From contig JAULAW010000015.1 of assembly GCA_032654645.1 (NCBI GenBank), forward strand, positions 124,001 to 188,000: a DNA stretch of 64,000 nucleotides, given 5' to 3'. Under the pieces are notes generated by a model. It had not been told where the DNA came from and searched no databases. It saw only the letters and a program-made list of their open reading frames with translations. A program made the position numbers and the translations under genes. The first letter of the stretch is position 1, and every line of letters starts with the position of its first letter. This DNA comes from CAITJF01 sp032654645 (GTDB lineage Bacteria; Pseudomonadota; Gammaproteobacteria; Burkholderiales; Gallionellaceae). Positions 35,011-42,791 of this stretch are shown piece after piece.

Positions 35011-35558
35011 TTCTTGCGGCTTTTCTTTACGGTGTGCTTGAATTTCAGGACGGCGAAATTCAGCTCGATGGATGTTTCCGCATCGCTGATTTGCATATCG
35101 TCATCCAGAATTTCGGCAATCAGTTCACCGCTACGCTGCATCAGTGCTTTCTGCTGCGTTTTGTCTTGTATTACCGAGAGCTCTTTCACGCTTCTCGATA
35201 GTTCACGGATCTTTGTGAAGGTTTCGATGATTGAGATGGTTGCCTGGGTTGCCACTGGACTCTTGAGTATCGTGGCAAGCATGTACAAGCCTTGTTCCGT
35301 GAATGCCTTTGGATTGACCGTAGAATGCTTGAGCTTTTCGAACCGGTGGAAATTTTCCACCAGTTCCGTTTTTTCCGGCTTTGAAAGCGCAACTATGTAT
35401 CCGGCAGGAAATTTATCCGGATTATTCGCGACCGCTTTGTTGATGTCCTTTGTTTCAACCCCGTAAATCTGGGCGACATCACTATCAAGCAGAACACCGC
35501 ACCCTCTGATCTCGATGATCAAGCCTTTCAGGTTTTCAATCTTCACCATATCGCTCAT
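35007..35558 (-). CDS. ORF6N domain protein
   Basis: This 183-residue protein begins with the ORF6N domain of phage KilA-N-like regulators: IIEIRGCGVLLDSDVAQIYG, VETKDINKAVANNPDKFPA, FTEQGLYMLATILKS. A coiled, charged second half follows. The family is common in phages and mobile regions and is thought to bind DNA. It lies between gmd and fcl with a 4-nt overlap to fcl, although these two genes are normally adjacent, so it was inserted into the operon. Confidence 0.85.
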   Translation of the reverse strand: MSDMVKIENLKGLIIEIRGCGVLLDSDVAQIYGVETKDINKAVANNPDKFPAGYIVALSKPEKTELVENFHRFEKLKHSTVNPKAFTEQGLYMLATILKSPVATQATISIIETFTKIRELSRSVKELSVIQDKTQQKALMQRSGELIAEILDDDMQISDAETSIELNFAVLKFKHTVKKSRKK

Positions 35559-35599
35559 TTTCTCGCCTCAGATTAACAACCAGGGCATCTCAAAATAAT

Positions 35600-35740
35600 T
35601 CTGATTTTGTCATTCAGGCGAAAACCGGAATTCATTGTTTTGCGAGTTGGGCGAAACCCCACCCATCCTTACGAATCCAATTCAATCAGCCGTGCACCAG
35701 CTATCGCTGGTGTGACGAAATATTTGGGGTTTACGCTATC
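35600..35740. repeat. Degenerate family D-type repeat in the ORF6N-gmd gap
   Basis: TGTCATTCAGGCGAAAACCGG at one side and CCAGCTATCGCTGGTGTGAC at the other form the two half-palindromes of the GTCATTC...GTGACG repeat. The gap holds no gene. A large frame opposite gmd begins here but is not supported. Confidence 0.6.
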
Positions 35741-35759
35741 AGCCTACACGCTACAATAT

Positions 35760-36953
35760 TTATTCGTGTGGGATGAAAGCCGCGTAACCGTGCTTCTTCA
35801 CCAGCTCATCGCGCTCCGCGCTCTTGAGGTCTTCGCGCACCATCTCGCTGACCAGTTCGCCGAAGCTGATCTTGGGGGTCCAACCGAGTTTGTTTTTGGC
35901 CTTGCTGGCATCGCCCAGCAGGGTTTCGACTTCGGTAGGGCGGAAGTAGCGCGGATCAACTTGAACGATACATTGCTCGCCCTCTCCCCCGGCCCCTCTC
36001 CCCCGGGGAGAGGGGAGAAAGCCCTTCTCGTCCACTCCTTCGCCTTCCCAGCGAATGGGCATGCCGAGTTCCCTGGCTGCCGCATTGACGAAGTCGCGCA
36101 CGCTGTATTGCACGCCGGTGGCGATGACGAAGTCTTCCGGTTTGTCCTGCTGCAGCATCAGCCATTGCATTTCAACATAGTCCTTGGCATGCCCCCAGTC
36201 GCGCAGGGAATTCATGTTGCCCAAATAGAGACATTCTTGCAGGCCGAGTTTGATGCGCGCCAGCGCGCGGGTGATCTTACGCGTGACAAAGGTCTCGCCG
36301 CGAACCGGGCTTTCGTGATTGAACAGGATGCCGTTGCAGGCGTAGATGCCATATGCCTCGCGGTAATTCACGGTGATCCAGTAGGCATACAGCTTGGCTA
36401 CCGCATAGGGGCTGCGCGGATAGAACGGGGTGGTTTCCTTTTGCGGGGTTTCCTGCACCAGGCCATACAACTCGGAGGTGGAGGCCTGATAGAAACGGGT
36501 TTTCTTTTCCATGCCAAGAATACGGATCGCCTCAAGGATGCGCAGCGCACCCAAAGCATCAGAATTGGCGGTGTATTCCGGCTCCTCGAACGAAACCGCG
36601 ACGTGACTCTGTGCCGCGAGGTTGTATATTTCGTCCGGTCGCACTTTCTGGATGATGTGGGTCAGGCTGGAGGAATCGGTCATATCCCCGTGATGCAGGA
36701 AGAGCGGCTTGCCTTTTACATGCAAATCATGGAACAGGTGGTCGATGCGCGCAGTGTTGAACAGCGAGCAGCGGCGTTTGACGCCATGCACTTCGTAACC
36801 CTTATCCAACAACATTTCGGCGAGATAAGATCCATCTTGTCCGGTGATGCCGGTAATCAGCGCAACCTTCGGTTGTGCCGAGGGCTGAGGGCTAAGGACT
36901 GAGGACTGAGTATATTCAGGGCTGAGGGCTGAGGACTGAGGGCTGGGTGTCAT
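35760..36953 (-). CDS. gmd: GDP-mannose 4,6-dehydratase
   Basis: It makes GDP-4-keto-6-deoxymannose, the precursor of GDP-fucose. It has VALITGITGQDGSYLAEMLL, FYQASTSELYGLVQETPQ, YPRSPYAVAKLYAYWITVNY with the YxxxK pair, and the end PRYFRPTEVETLLGDASKAK. The first ~25 residues (SPQSSALSPEYTQSSVLSPQ) come from a family B repeat. A family A repeat adds FLPSPRGRGAGGEGEQ before the IVQVDPRYFRP motif. The ATG at 36953 overlaps the stop of the four-helix-bundle remnant (ATGA), and no other start is close to VALITG. Confidence 0.93.
   Translation of the reverse strand: MTPSPQSSALSPEYTQSSVLSPQPSAQPKVALITGITGQDGSYLAEMLLDKGYEVHGVKRRCSLFNTARIDHLFHDLHVKGKPLFLHHGDMTDSSSLTHIIQKVRPDEIYNLAAQSHVAVSFEEPEYTANSDALGALRILEAIRILGMEKKTRFYQASTSELYGLVQETPQKETTPFYPRSPYAVAKLYAYWITVNYREAYGIYACNGILFNHESPVRGETFVTRKITRALARIKLGLQECLYLGNMNSLRDWGHAKDYVEMQWLMLQQDKPEDFVIATGVQYSVRDFVNAAARELGMPIRWEGEGVDEKGFLPSPRGRGAGGEGEQCIVQVDPRYFRPTEVETLLGDASKAKNKLGWTPKISFGELVSEMVREDLKSAERDELVKKHGYAAFIPHE
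35979..36020. repeat. Family A palindromic repeat inside gmd
   Basis: CCCTCTCCCCCGGCCCCTCT followed by CCCCCGGGGAGAGGGGAGAA. Nearly perfect palindrome, read in frame by gmd. It replaces or extends a surface loop near residue 310. Confidence 0.8.
36880..36946. repeat. Family B repeat at the gmd start
   Basis: Alternating GGGCTGAGG/GGACTGAGG units (AGGGCTGAGGGCTAAGGACT, then GAGGACTGAGTATATTCAGG, then again GGCTGAGGACTGAGGGCTGG). Translated in frame as a Pro/Ser/Gln leader of Gmd. Confidence 0.8.
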
Positions 36954-37329
36954 TTTTCGTCTCTTTGTTTTTGGACGGCGGTGCGGAGGCCGCCAATAAT
37001 ACGCAAAAGTTCGTTGGTGCTGCCACTTATGATTTCAAAAGTTTTCTGATCTAATGTATCCGACATTTTGGGCGACATAGAGTTGAGAGCGATTCGGCAC
37101 ATGATGCTTTTGCGATCACGAGCAACTGGTGGAATTCGCTTCTTGAACCTCGATCAAACCCTTCGGCGATATTTGACATCGCCGACACTGCCGCCCTGCG
37201 TATCTGGTCCCTTAATCCAAAATCCTTGGAGAAATCACCTTGCGCACTGACTCGATAAATTTCAGCCGCAAGTTGGCGCGCCTTCTGCCAGGCGATCAAA
37301 TCTTCAAATCGTTCAACCTTCTGCCCCAT
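36950..37329 (-). pseudogene. Four-helix-bundle protein gene (23S rRNA IVP family) with frameshifts
   Basis: From MGQKVERFEDLIAWQKARQL it matches the ~120-residue four-helix-bundle family (GLRDQIRRAAVSAMSNIAEG, FDRGSRSEFHQLLVIAKASC). After ASCAE the frame is lost. The second frame gives RSQLYVAQNVGYIRSENF and the third TFEIISGSTNELLRIIGGLR then TAVQKQRDEK before a TGA that overlaps the gmd ATG. Two indels are needed to restore it. It interrupts manC and gmd and may have come with the repeat just upstream. Confidence 0.75.
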
Positions 37330-37349
37330 CTTTAAAACCCCAAAGACAG

Positions 37350-37424
37350 GACTAAGGTTGGAGGACTGAGTTGAGCCACTCGCTGCTTTCCCACTCAGTC
37401 CTTGGTACTCAGTCCTCAGTCCTG
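37350..37424. repeat. Family B repeat, full unit between manC and the four-helix gene
   Basis: About 75 bp with inverted ends AGGACTAAGG...GAGGACTGAG and CTCAGTCCTCAGTCC. Its core TTGAGCCACTCGCTGCTTTC is nearly the same as in the copy inside manC (38356-38428). The last residues and stop of manC (RTED) are encoded by it. Confidence 0.8.
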
Positions 37425-38902
37425 TTTTTTCTGCCGTAATTGTCTTCATAACGCTGGATGTCATCTTCGCCCAGATAGCCGCCGACCTGTATCTCGACGA
37501 TATGCAACGGTTCATCCCCCAGATTTTCGAGGCGGTGTTTCGCGCCTATCGGGATATAGGTACTCTGGTTTTTCTGCACGGTAATCACTTCATCACCATT
37601 GGTGACCGTTGCCGTGCCGGATACCACAACCCAGTGTTCTGAACGCCGGTTATGGCTTTGCAGGCTGAGCCTCGCACCGGGCGCCACTTCGATGCGCTTG
37701 ATCTTGAAAACATCCTGATCTTCTTCCAGCACGGTGTAGCTGCCCCAGGGGCGATTGACCTTTGTGTGATAGACGTGTTCGGTTGCGCCGCGTTGTTGCA
37801 GGGCATCAACCACTTCGCGCACGCACTGGGTTTGATCGCTTTTCGAGATGAGCACGGCATCGGCAGTTTCGATAACGCACACATCTTCTACACCGATGGC
37901 GGCGACCAGCCGTTTCTCAGCACGAATCAGGCTATTTTTGCAGCCCAGCGCGATAACATTGCCTTGCAGGACATTACCGTTTTCGTCCTTGGTACCAATG
38001 TCGTGCACAGCCTGCCAATTGCCGACATCGTTCCAGCCGATATTGCAGGGGATAAGCGATACGCGGCTGGATTTTTCGAGCACGCCGTAGTCGATGGAAA
38101 TGGAAGGCATGGCGGCGAAGTGTTTTTCTACGGCTTGCTGAAATGTGCCTGCAATCCTGCTCTCGGCAATGATGTTTTGCATCACTTGATAAACTGCGGG
38201 CAAGTGCTGTTGAATCTCGGCGAGAATCACCGAGGCACGCCAGACGAACATGCCAGAGTTCCAGTAATAATCCCCTTCTTTCAGGAAACGCACTGCCGTG
38301 GTTTGGTCAGGCTTTTCGGTAAAGCGTTCAACTTCATAAATACGGGGATGAGGTTCGAGGACTGAGGACTGAGTTGAACTGCTCGCTGCTTTCTCACTCA
38401 ATCCTTGGTACTCAGCCCTCAGTCCTTTTATTTTGATATAGCCAAAACCGGTATCGGGGCGGGTGGGCTGGATGCCGAAGGTGACGAGTTTGCCGCTTCC
38501 GGCGGCTTCGATCGCGATATTCAAGTGCGCACGAAAACGCACTTCGTCCTTAATGATGTGGTCGGCAGGCAGCACGACCATGATTGGGTCTGCGCCATTC
38601 ATCGCCAGGCAAGCAGCGGCCAGCGCGATCGCCGGTGCCGTGTTGCGCCCGATGGGTTCAAACAGGGTTTGATAAGGCAGAAGCGCATGATAAGCCTCGC
38701 CTTTGGCATGCGCTTCTTGTGTGACGATCATGACGTTTCTGGCATCAATCACCGGAGACAGGCGATTAATGGTGGTCTGCAATAGCGATGTATTTCCTTC
38801 CAGCGACAAGAATTGCTTGGGGAGATGTTGGCGCGAGAGCGGCCACAGTCGGCTGCCGCTGCCGCCGGCGAGAATAACTGCGTGAACCCGGAGATCACTC
38901 AT
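37409..38902 (-). CDS. manC: Mannose-1-phosphate guanylyltransferase/mannose-6-phosphate isomerase
   Basis: This bifunctional enzyme supplies GDP-mannose for Gmd. The nucleotidyltransferase half has AVILAGGSGSRLWPLSRQHL, MVVLPADHIIKDE and RFTEKPDQTTAVRFLKEGDY. The C-terminal cupin isomerase has RPWGSYTVLEEDQDVFKIKR and LSLQSHNRRSEHWVVVSGTA. 497 residues against about 470 for the family. The extra segment GLSEKAASSSTQSSVLEPHP comes from a family B repeat at 38356-38428. The ATG overlaps the MarR-like regulator gene by 8 nt. Confidence 0.93.
   Translation of the reverse strand: MSDLRVHAVILAGGSGSRLWPLSRQHLPKQFLSLEGNTSLLQTTINRLSPVIDARNVMIVTQEAHAKGEAYHALLPYQTLFEPIGRNTAPAIALAAACLAMNGADPIMVVLPADHIIKDEVRFRAHLNIAIEAAGSGKLVTFGIQPTRPDTGFGYIKIKGLRAEYQGLSEKAASSSTQSSVLEPHPRIYEVERFTEKPDQTTAVRFLKEGDYYWNSGMFVWRASVILAEIQQHLPAVYQVMQNIIAESRIAGTFQQAVEKHFAAMPSISIDYGVLEKSSRVSLIPCNIGWNDVGNWQAVHDIGTKDENGNVLQGNVIALGCKNSLIRAEKRLVAAIGVEDVCVIETADAVLISKSDQTQCVREVVDALQQRGATEHVYHTKVNRPWGSYTVLEEDQDVFKIKRIEVAPGARLSLQSHNRRSEHWVVVSGTATVTNGDEVITVQKNQSTYIPIGAKHRLENLGDEPLHIVEIQVGGYLGEDDIQRYEDNYGRKNRTED
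38356..38428. repeat. Family B repeat inside manC
   Basis: A full ~73-bp unit with ends AGGACTGAGGACTGAG and CTCAGCCCTCAGTCC. It is in frame between FGYIKIKG and IYEVERFTEKPD, two blocks that lie close together in other ManC proteins. Confidence 0.82.
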
Positions 38903-39242
38903 AGCTGTTCTCCAGCAAACCTTTTTGTTCCGCTTCGTGCCTCAGTTCCGCTATCTCCGCGCGCAGCCGCTCATATTCCTGCATTTTATATTTGAGGAAA
39001 TACACGGTAATCCGCGCCTTCTCCTCGACCCCGCGAGGGGTAAGCAAATAGGCATAGGACAGCTTGTTGCCGCTGTTGCGGAAATTATTGACTTTCAGAC
39101 AGCCCTTTTCGACTAGGGCATTGAGGCAGAAATTGACCTTGCCGAGACTGATACCCAAGCGTTTCGCCAAATCTCTTTGGGAAAGACTGGGGTTGCCTTC
39201 TAATGTTTTGAGCAAATCGTAGCTGGTAGTATCGTCGAACAT
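38895..39242 (-). CDS. MarR-family EPS-associated transcriptional regulator
   Basis: This 115-residue winged-helix protein contains YDLLKTLEGNPSLSQRDLAK, RLGISLGKVNFCLNALVEKG and LLTPRGVEEKARITVYFLKY. It is the type (TIGR04176-like) found at the head of exopolysaccharide loci. A C-terminal coiled segment (EYERLRAEIAELRHEAEQ) probably dimerises. As the first gene after a strong promoter it likely controls the manC-gmd-fcl part, perhaps with autoregulation. Confidence 0.85.
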   Translation of the reverse strand: MFDDTTSYDLLKTLEGNPSLSQRDLAKRLGISLGKVNFCLNALVEKGCLKVNNFRNSGNKLSYAYLLTPRGVEEKARITVYFLKYKMQEYERLRAEIAELRHEAEQKGLLENSYE

Positions 39243-39271
39243 GAGGTGCGTTCAGCAAATGAACGGGGCGT

Positions 39272-39301
39272 ATTACAACAGTCACGGCCAGAACCTGTCA
39301 A
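39272..39301 (-). promoter_or_regulatory. Sigma70 promoter of the EPS regulator-manC unit
   Basis: On the minus strand TTGACA (39296-39301) is followed after 18 nt by TGTAAT (39272-39277). That places the start about 23 nt ahead of the regulator ATG. It is the best -35/-10 pair seen in the glycan locus. Confidence 0.6.
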
Positions 39302-39803
39302 GTGAAAATATGGTAAATATGGAATGGCGTCTTGGCTGGGAACGAATCTATAGTGGGTTGCTCTAAAAAACCGACATTTCATCCCAATGCTACGTTGCGT
39401 AAAATATTTCTTGCTCATATACGCGGGGCAGCTAAGATTATTCCGCATCTAGCTATAGGGTAATCCCTAGAATTTTTAGGGGCTCCCTAGCGTTAACCCT
39501 TTTGATTTCATCGGTATCGGGAATGATGTGAAGAGAACCAAACCAATGGCGCCACCTTATCTGCTACAATAAAAAGTCTGCATAAAAAATAATGCCATTA
39601 CTTCCACTGGCTCTTGTGGGATTTGTTGGTCGTGCCATTTGGATTGATGGCGGCGCGTTGGGTATCGATGTTATTTCTGTAGCGTTGTACAGAATTAAAT
39701 TTTTGGAGACAAGATTGAAATCAATACATAGTCGAGTTACGAAAATCGGGACTAAATTTGACATACCGCTGGAACATTGCCGTCCTATCTCAAGGAGAGA
39801 AAA
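39302..39803. other. Divergent intergenic region between EPS and ccm genes
   Basis: About 500 bp without a supportable gene. It holds the TAGGG/CCCTA dyads (39456-39490), AT-rich DNA, and at the right end the AAGGAG site of ccmF. A 71-codon plus frame at 39592-39807 has no recognisable motif and overlaps the ccmF start, so it is not called. Confidence 0.6.
39456..39490. promoter_or_regulatory. Cluster of TAGGG/CCCTA dyads, candidate operator
   Basis: Four half-sites in 35 bp: TAGGG (39456), CCCTA (39465), TAGGGG (39477) and CCCTAG (39485). They make TAGGG-N4-CCCTA and TAGGGG-CT-CCCTAG. They lie ~215 bp upstream of the EPS regulator start and ~315 bp upstream of ccmF. Binding by the MarR-type regulator is possible but untested. 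Confidence 0.4.
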
Positions 39804-41780
39804 ATGATTCCTGAAATTGGTCATTTTGCACTCACCTTGGCGCTTGCTCTGGCGTTGTTGCAGGGGTTGGTGCCCATCGTCGGGGCGGCACGCGGCAATA
39901 CTGTCCTGATGGGGTTGGCGCGCCCCGCAGCGATGGGGCAGTTCGTATTTGTAGCGATTGCCTTTGGAGCGCTGACGCAGGCTTTTCTTACCAATGATTT
40001 TTCTGTGCTCTATGTGGCACAGCACTCCAATTCGCAGTTGCCGATGCTATACCGTTTTGCCGCAGTATGGGGCGGGCACGAAGGCTCGCTGTTGCTGTGG
40101 GCTTTCCTCCTTACCGCCTGGACGGTGGCAGTCTCCAGGTTCAGCAAGCGGTTGCCGGAAGAAATGGTGGCGCGTGTAATCGGCGTGATGGGGCTGGTTT
40201 CCGTCGGTTTCCTGCTGTTCATGCTGTTCACATCCAATCCGTTTGAACGGCTACTGCCCGCTGCGGCCGATGGGCGTGACCTGAACCCGCTGTTGCAGGA
40301 TCCTGGCCTGGTCTTTCATCCGCCCATGCTGTACATGGGTTATGTGGGTTTTTCTGTGGCTTTCGCTTTCGCTATTGCCGCGTTGCTTGGCGGCACTCTG
40401 GACGCTGCCTGGGCCCGCTGGTCGCGCCCATGGACAACGGTGGCCTGGATATTTCTCACTCTGGGTATCGCCCTGGGAAGCTGGTGGGCTTATTATGAGT
40501 TGGGATGGGGTGGCTGGTGGTTCTGGGATCCGGTTGAAAATGCTTCATTCATGCCATGGCTGGTAGGCACCGCGTTGATACACTCTTTGGCCGTTACGGA
40601 GAAGCGCGGCGCGTTCAAAAACTGGACGGTGCTGCTTGCTATCATTGCTTTTTCCTTAAGTTTGCTCGGAACCTTTCTCGTGCGCTCCGGCGTGTTGACT
40701 TCCGTGCACGCTTTCGCCACCGATCCGAAACGCGGCATTTTCATCCTGGCCTTCCTCGTTTTGGTGATTGGCGGCTCGCTTATCCTGTTCGCTTGGCGCG
40801 CGCCGAAAGTAGGTTTGGGGGGCGGGTTCGAGTTGATCTCGCGCGAGTCACTGCTGCTCGTGAATAATGTGCTGCTGACGGTTGTTGCGGCCTCAGTGTT
40901 TCTCGGTACGTTGTACCCCTTATTCATGGATGCCTTGGGGTTTGGTAAACTTTCAGTCGGCCCGCCTTATTTTGAAACTGTGTTTGCGCCCATCATGGCG
41001 ATAGCTGCTTTCTTGATGGGCGTCGGCCCGTTTGCTCGATGGAAGCAAGCCAGCCTTGCGGAGATGTTGAAGCAATTATGGGGCTGGCTTGCTGCCAGCG
41101 TGGTACTCGCAGTAGTCGTGGTGGCTACATTTAATCATTGGACCGCACCCATTATTGGCGGGGTTACGCTCGGACTGTGGGCACTGCTCTCAAGCCTTGC
41201 GTATCTTGTCACGCGAGTGCGTGGGTCGGCAAATGTTTGGGAGAAACTACGCACCACTCCCCGCTCCACTTATGGAATGCTGCTGGCTCACGTAGGAATC
41301 GGTATATTTATCCTTGGTGTAACCTTGGTCAAGGGCTACGAAACCACCAGTGAAGTGCGCATGCGTGAGGGTGACACGACGACAGTGGGTGGCTATGTCT
41401 TCCGTTTTGTCGATGCGCAAGAAGTAAAGGGACCTAACTATATGGCGGTGCGTGCCACGCTGGAAGTGACTCTGAACGGCGCCAAGGTAACGACCTTACA
41501 TCCTGAAAAGCGCGTTTATAACGTGCAGACCATGAACATGACCGAATCGGCCATAGATACCGGTTTGTTTCGCGACCTGTACGTTGCGCTCGGCGAAGCG
41601 ATCAGCATGGACGAGTGGATTGTTCGCGTCCAGCATAAACCTATGGTTGACTGGATCTGGGCCGGTTGCTTGCTCATGGCTCTCGGTGGCGTGTTGGCAG
41701 CAAGTGATCGCCGCTACCGGTTGTCCGAACAGCGCCAGACGCTAGGGGATGTAGCTGCATCCACCTCGGCTGCATACTGA
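39804..41780 (+). CDS. ccmF: Cytochrome c-type haem lyase subunit CcmF
   Basis: This large membrane protein, about 658 residues and many helices, attaches haem delivered by CcmE to apocytochrome c at the periplasmic face. The WWD haem-handling domain is WGGWWFWDPVENASFMPWLV. LVFHPPMLYMGYVGFSVAF and GTFLVRSGVLTSVHAFATD are conserved. The start ATG at 39804 (MIPEIGHFALTLAL) has AAGGAG 8 nt upstream. ccmA-E are not in the window, so System I is split on this genome. Confidence 0.95.
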   Translation: MIPEIGHFALTLALALALLQGLVPIVGAARGNTVLMGLARPAAMGQFVFVAIAFGALTQAFLTNDFSVLYVAQHSNSQLPMLYRFAAVWGGHEGSLLLWAFLLTAWTVAVSRFSKRLPEEMVARVIGVMGLVSVGFLLFMLFTSNPFERLLPAAADGRDLNPLLQDPGLVFHPPMLYMGYVGFSVAFAFAIAALLGGTLDAAWARWSRPWTTVAWIFLTLGIALGSWWAYYELGWGGWWFWDPVENASFMPWLVGTALIHSLAVTEKRGAFKNWTVLLAIIAFSLSLLGTFLVRSGVLTSVHAFATDPKRGIFILAFLVLVIGGSLILFAWRAPKVGLGGGFELISRESLLLVNNVLLTVVAASVFLGTLYPLFMDALGFGKLSVGPPYFETVFAPIMAIAAFLMGVGPFARWKQASLAEMLKQLWGWLAASVVLAVVVVATFNHWTAPIIGGVTLGLWALLSSLAYLVTRVRGSANVWEKLRTTPRSTYGMLLAHVGIGIFILGVTLVKGYETTSEVRMREGDTTTVGGYVFRFVDAQEVKGPNYMAVRATLEVTLNGAKVTTLHPEKRVYNVQTMNMTESAIDTGLFRDLYVALGEAISMDEWIVRVQHKPMVDWIWAGCLLMALGGVLAASDRRYRLSEQRQTLGDVAASTSAAY

Positions 41781-41791
41781 AGGGGGATCCC

Positions 41792-42322
41792 GTGACTCGT
41801 TTTCTTCTTCCGCTGGCAGCTTTTATAGTCCTCGTTATCTTTCTGGGTATCGGACTCAACCTCAAACCCAGAGAGGTCCCCTCGCCTCTCATTGACAAGC
41901 CAGCTCCAGCTTTCCGCGTTCCACAGTTGCACGAGGAAGCCAAGACTATTGCTACAGAAGATATGCGCGGCAAGGTTTGGTTGCTTAATGTCTGGGCCTC
42001 GTGGTGCGTGACCTGCCGCGAGGAACACCCGCTGCTGGTGGAATTTGCGCAGCAAAACCTGGTGCCGATTTACGGGCTTAACTATAAGGACAAACGCGAA
42101 GACGCCATTGCCTGGCTTACTGAGCGAGGCAATCCGTATGTCGTGTCGGCCCATGACAGGGATGGCAATATCGGTATTGACTATGGTGTTTATGGCGTGC
42201 CGGAGACTTTCGTCATAGACAAGCAGGGTATCATCCGCTACAAACAGATTGGGCCGGTTACGGCAGAGGCTCTCAAGGACAAAATAATTCCACTCGTTAA
42301 GGAACTGAACGGTGCAAAATAA
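41792..42322 (+). CDS. ccmG: Thiol:disulfide interchange protein CcmG (DsbE)
   Basis: This membrane-anchored thioredoxin-fold protein keeps apocytochrome CxxCH thiols reduced. The N-terminal anchor is FLLPLAAFIVLVIFLGIGL. The active site is NVWASWCVTCREEHP (CVTC). The GVPETFVIDKQG cis-Pro loop is intact. GTG start at 41792, with a GGGGG-type site upstream, 12 nt after ccmF. Confidence 0.93.
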   Translation: MTRFLLPLAAFIVLVIFLGIGLNLKPREVPSPLIDKPAPAFRVPQLHEEAKTIATEDMRGKVWLLNVWASWCVTCREEHPLLVEFAQQNLVPIYGLNYKDKREDAIAWLTERGNPYVVSAHDRDGNIGIDYGVYGVPETFVIDKQGIIRYKQIGPVTAEALKDKIIPLVKELNGAK

Positions 42323-42791
42323 ATTGCTTTTTATTCTCCTGTTTGCTCTGATCTTGCCGCAGGCTCAGGCGGGAGAGGCGGTGCCTACCGCAGATGATGT
42401 CGTGCTGGAAGAGCGTGTTATGTCAGTATCCAGCGAATTACGCTGCCTTGTTTGCCAGAACCAAACGATTGCGGACTCGCATGCTGAACTTGCAGTTGAC
42501 CTCAGGAATCAGGTGCGTGAGAAACTTCGGCAAGGAATGTCGGAGCAGGAAATAAAAGATTACATGGTGGCGCGTTACGGCGATTTCGTGCTGTATCGCC
42601 CGTTGATGAAGCGCAGCACTTGGCTGCTCTGGTTTGGGCCTTTCCTGTTGCTGGCGCTGGCATTTGGCGTGCTGATCGTAAAATTGCGCCAGCGCCGCAG
42701 TGCGATTCAGCAGGCATCAACACTGAGTCCCGCTGAACACGCACGTGCGGAACTGCTACTGTCTGGCACGGATAAAGAGGCGCGGCCATGA
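42312..42791 (+). CDS. ccmH: Cytochrome c-type biogenesis protein CcmH
   Basis: Signal/anchor KLLFILLFALILPQAQA, then the redox motif SSELRCLVCQNQTIADSHAE (LRCxVC), and a second membrane helix WFGPFLLLALAFGVLIV. It hands electrons from CcmG to apocytochrome c. The GTG start at 42312 lies inside the end of ccmG, so the two are translationally coupled. ~159 residues, normal for the N-terminal CcmH module. The CcmI part is a separate gene. Confidence 0.93.
   Translation: MQNKLLFILLFALILPQAQAGEAVPTADDVVLEERVMSVSSELRCLVCQNQTIADSHAELAVDLRNQVREKLRQGMSEQEIKDYMVARYGDFVLYRPLMKRSTWLLWFGPFLLLALAFGVLIVKLRQRRSAIQQASTLSPAEHARAELLLSGTDKEARP

Noticed and set aside
35607..36902. 431-codon plus frame opposite gmd
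   Set aside because: Antisense shadow of a clear gmd gene, with no recognisable motif.
39592..39807. 71-codon plus frame before ccmF
   Set aside because: No ribosome site or known motif, and it overlaps the well-supported ccmF start.
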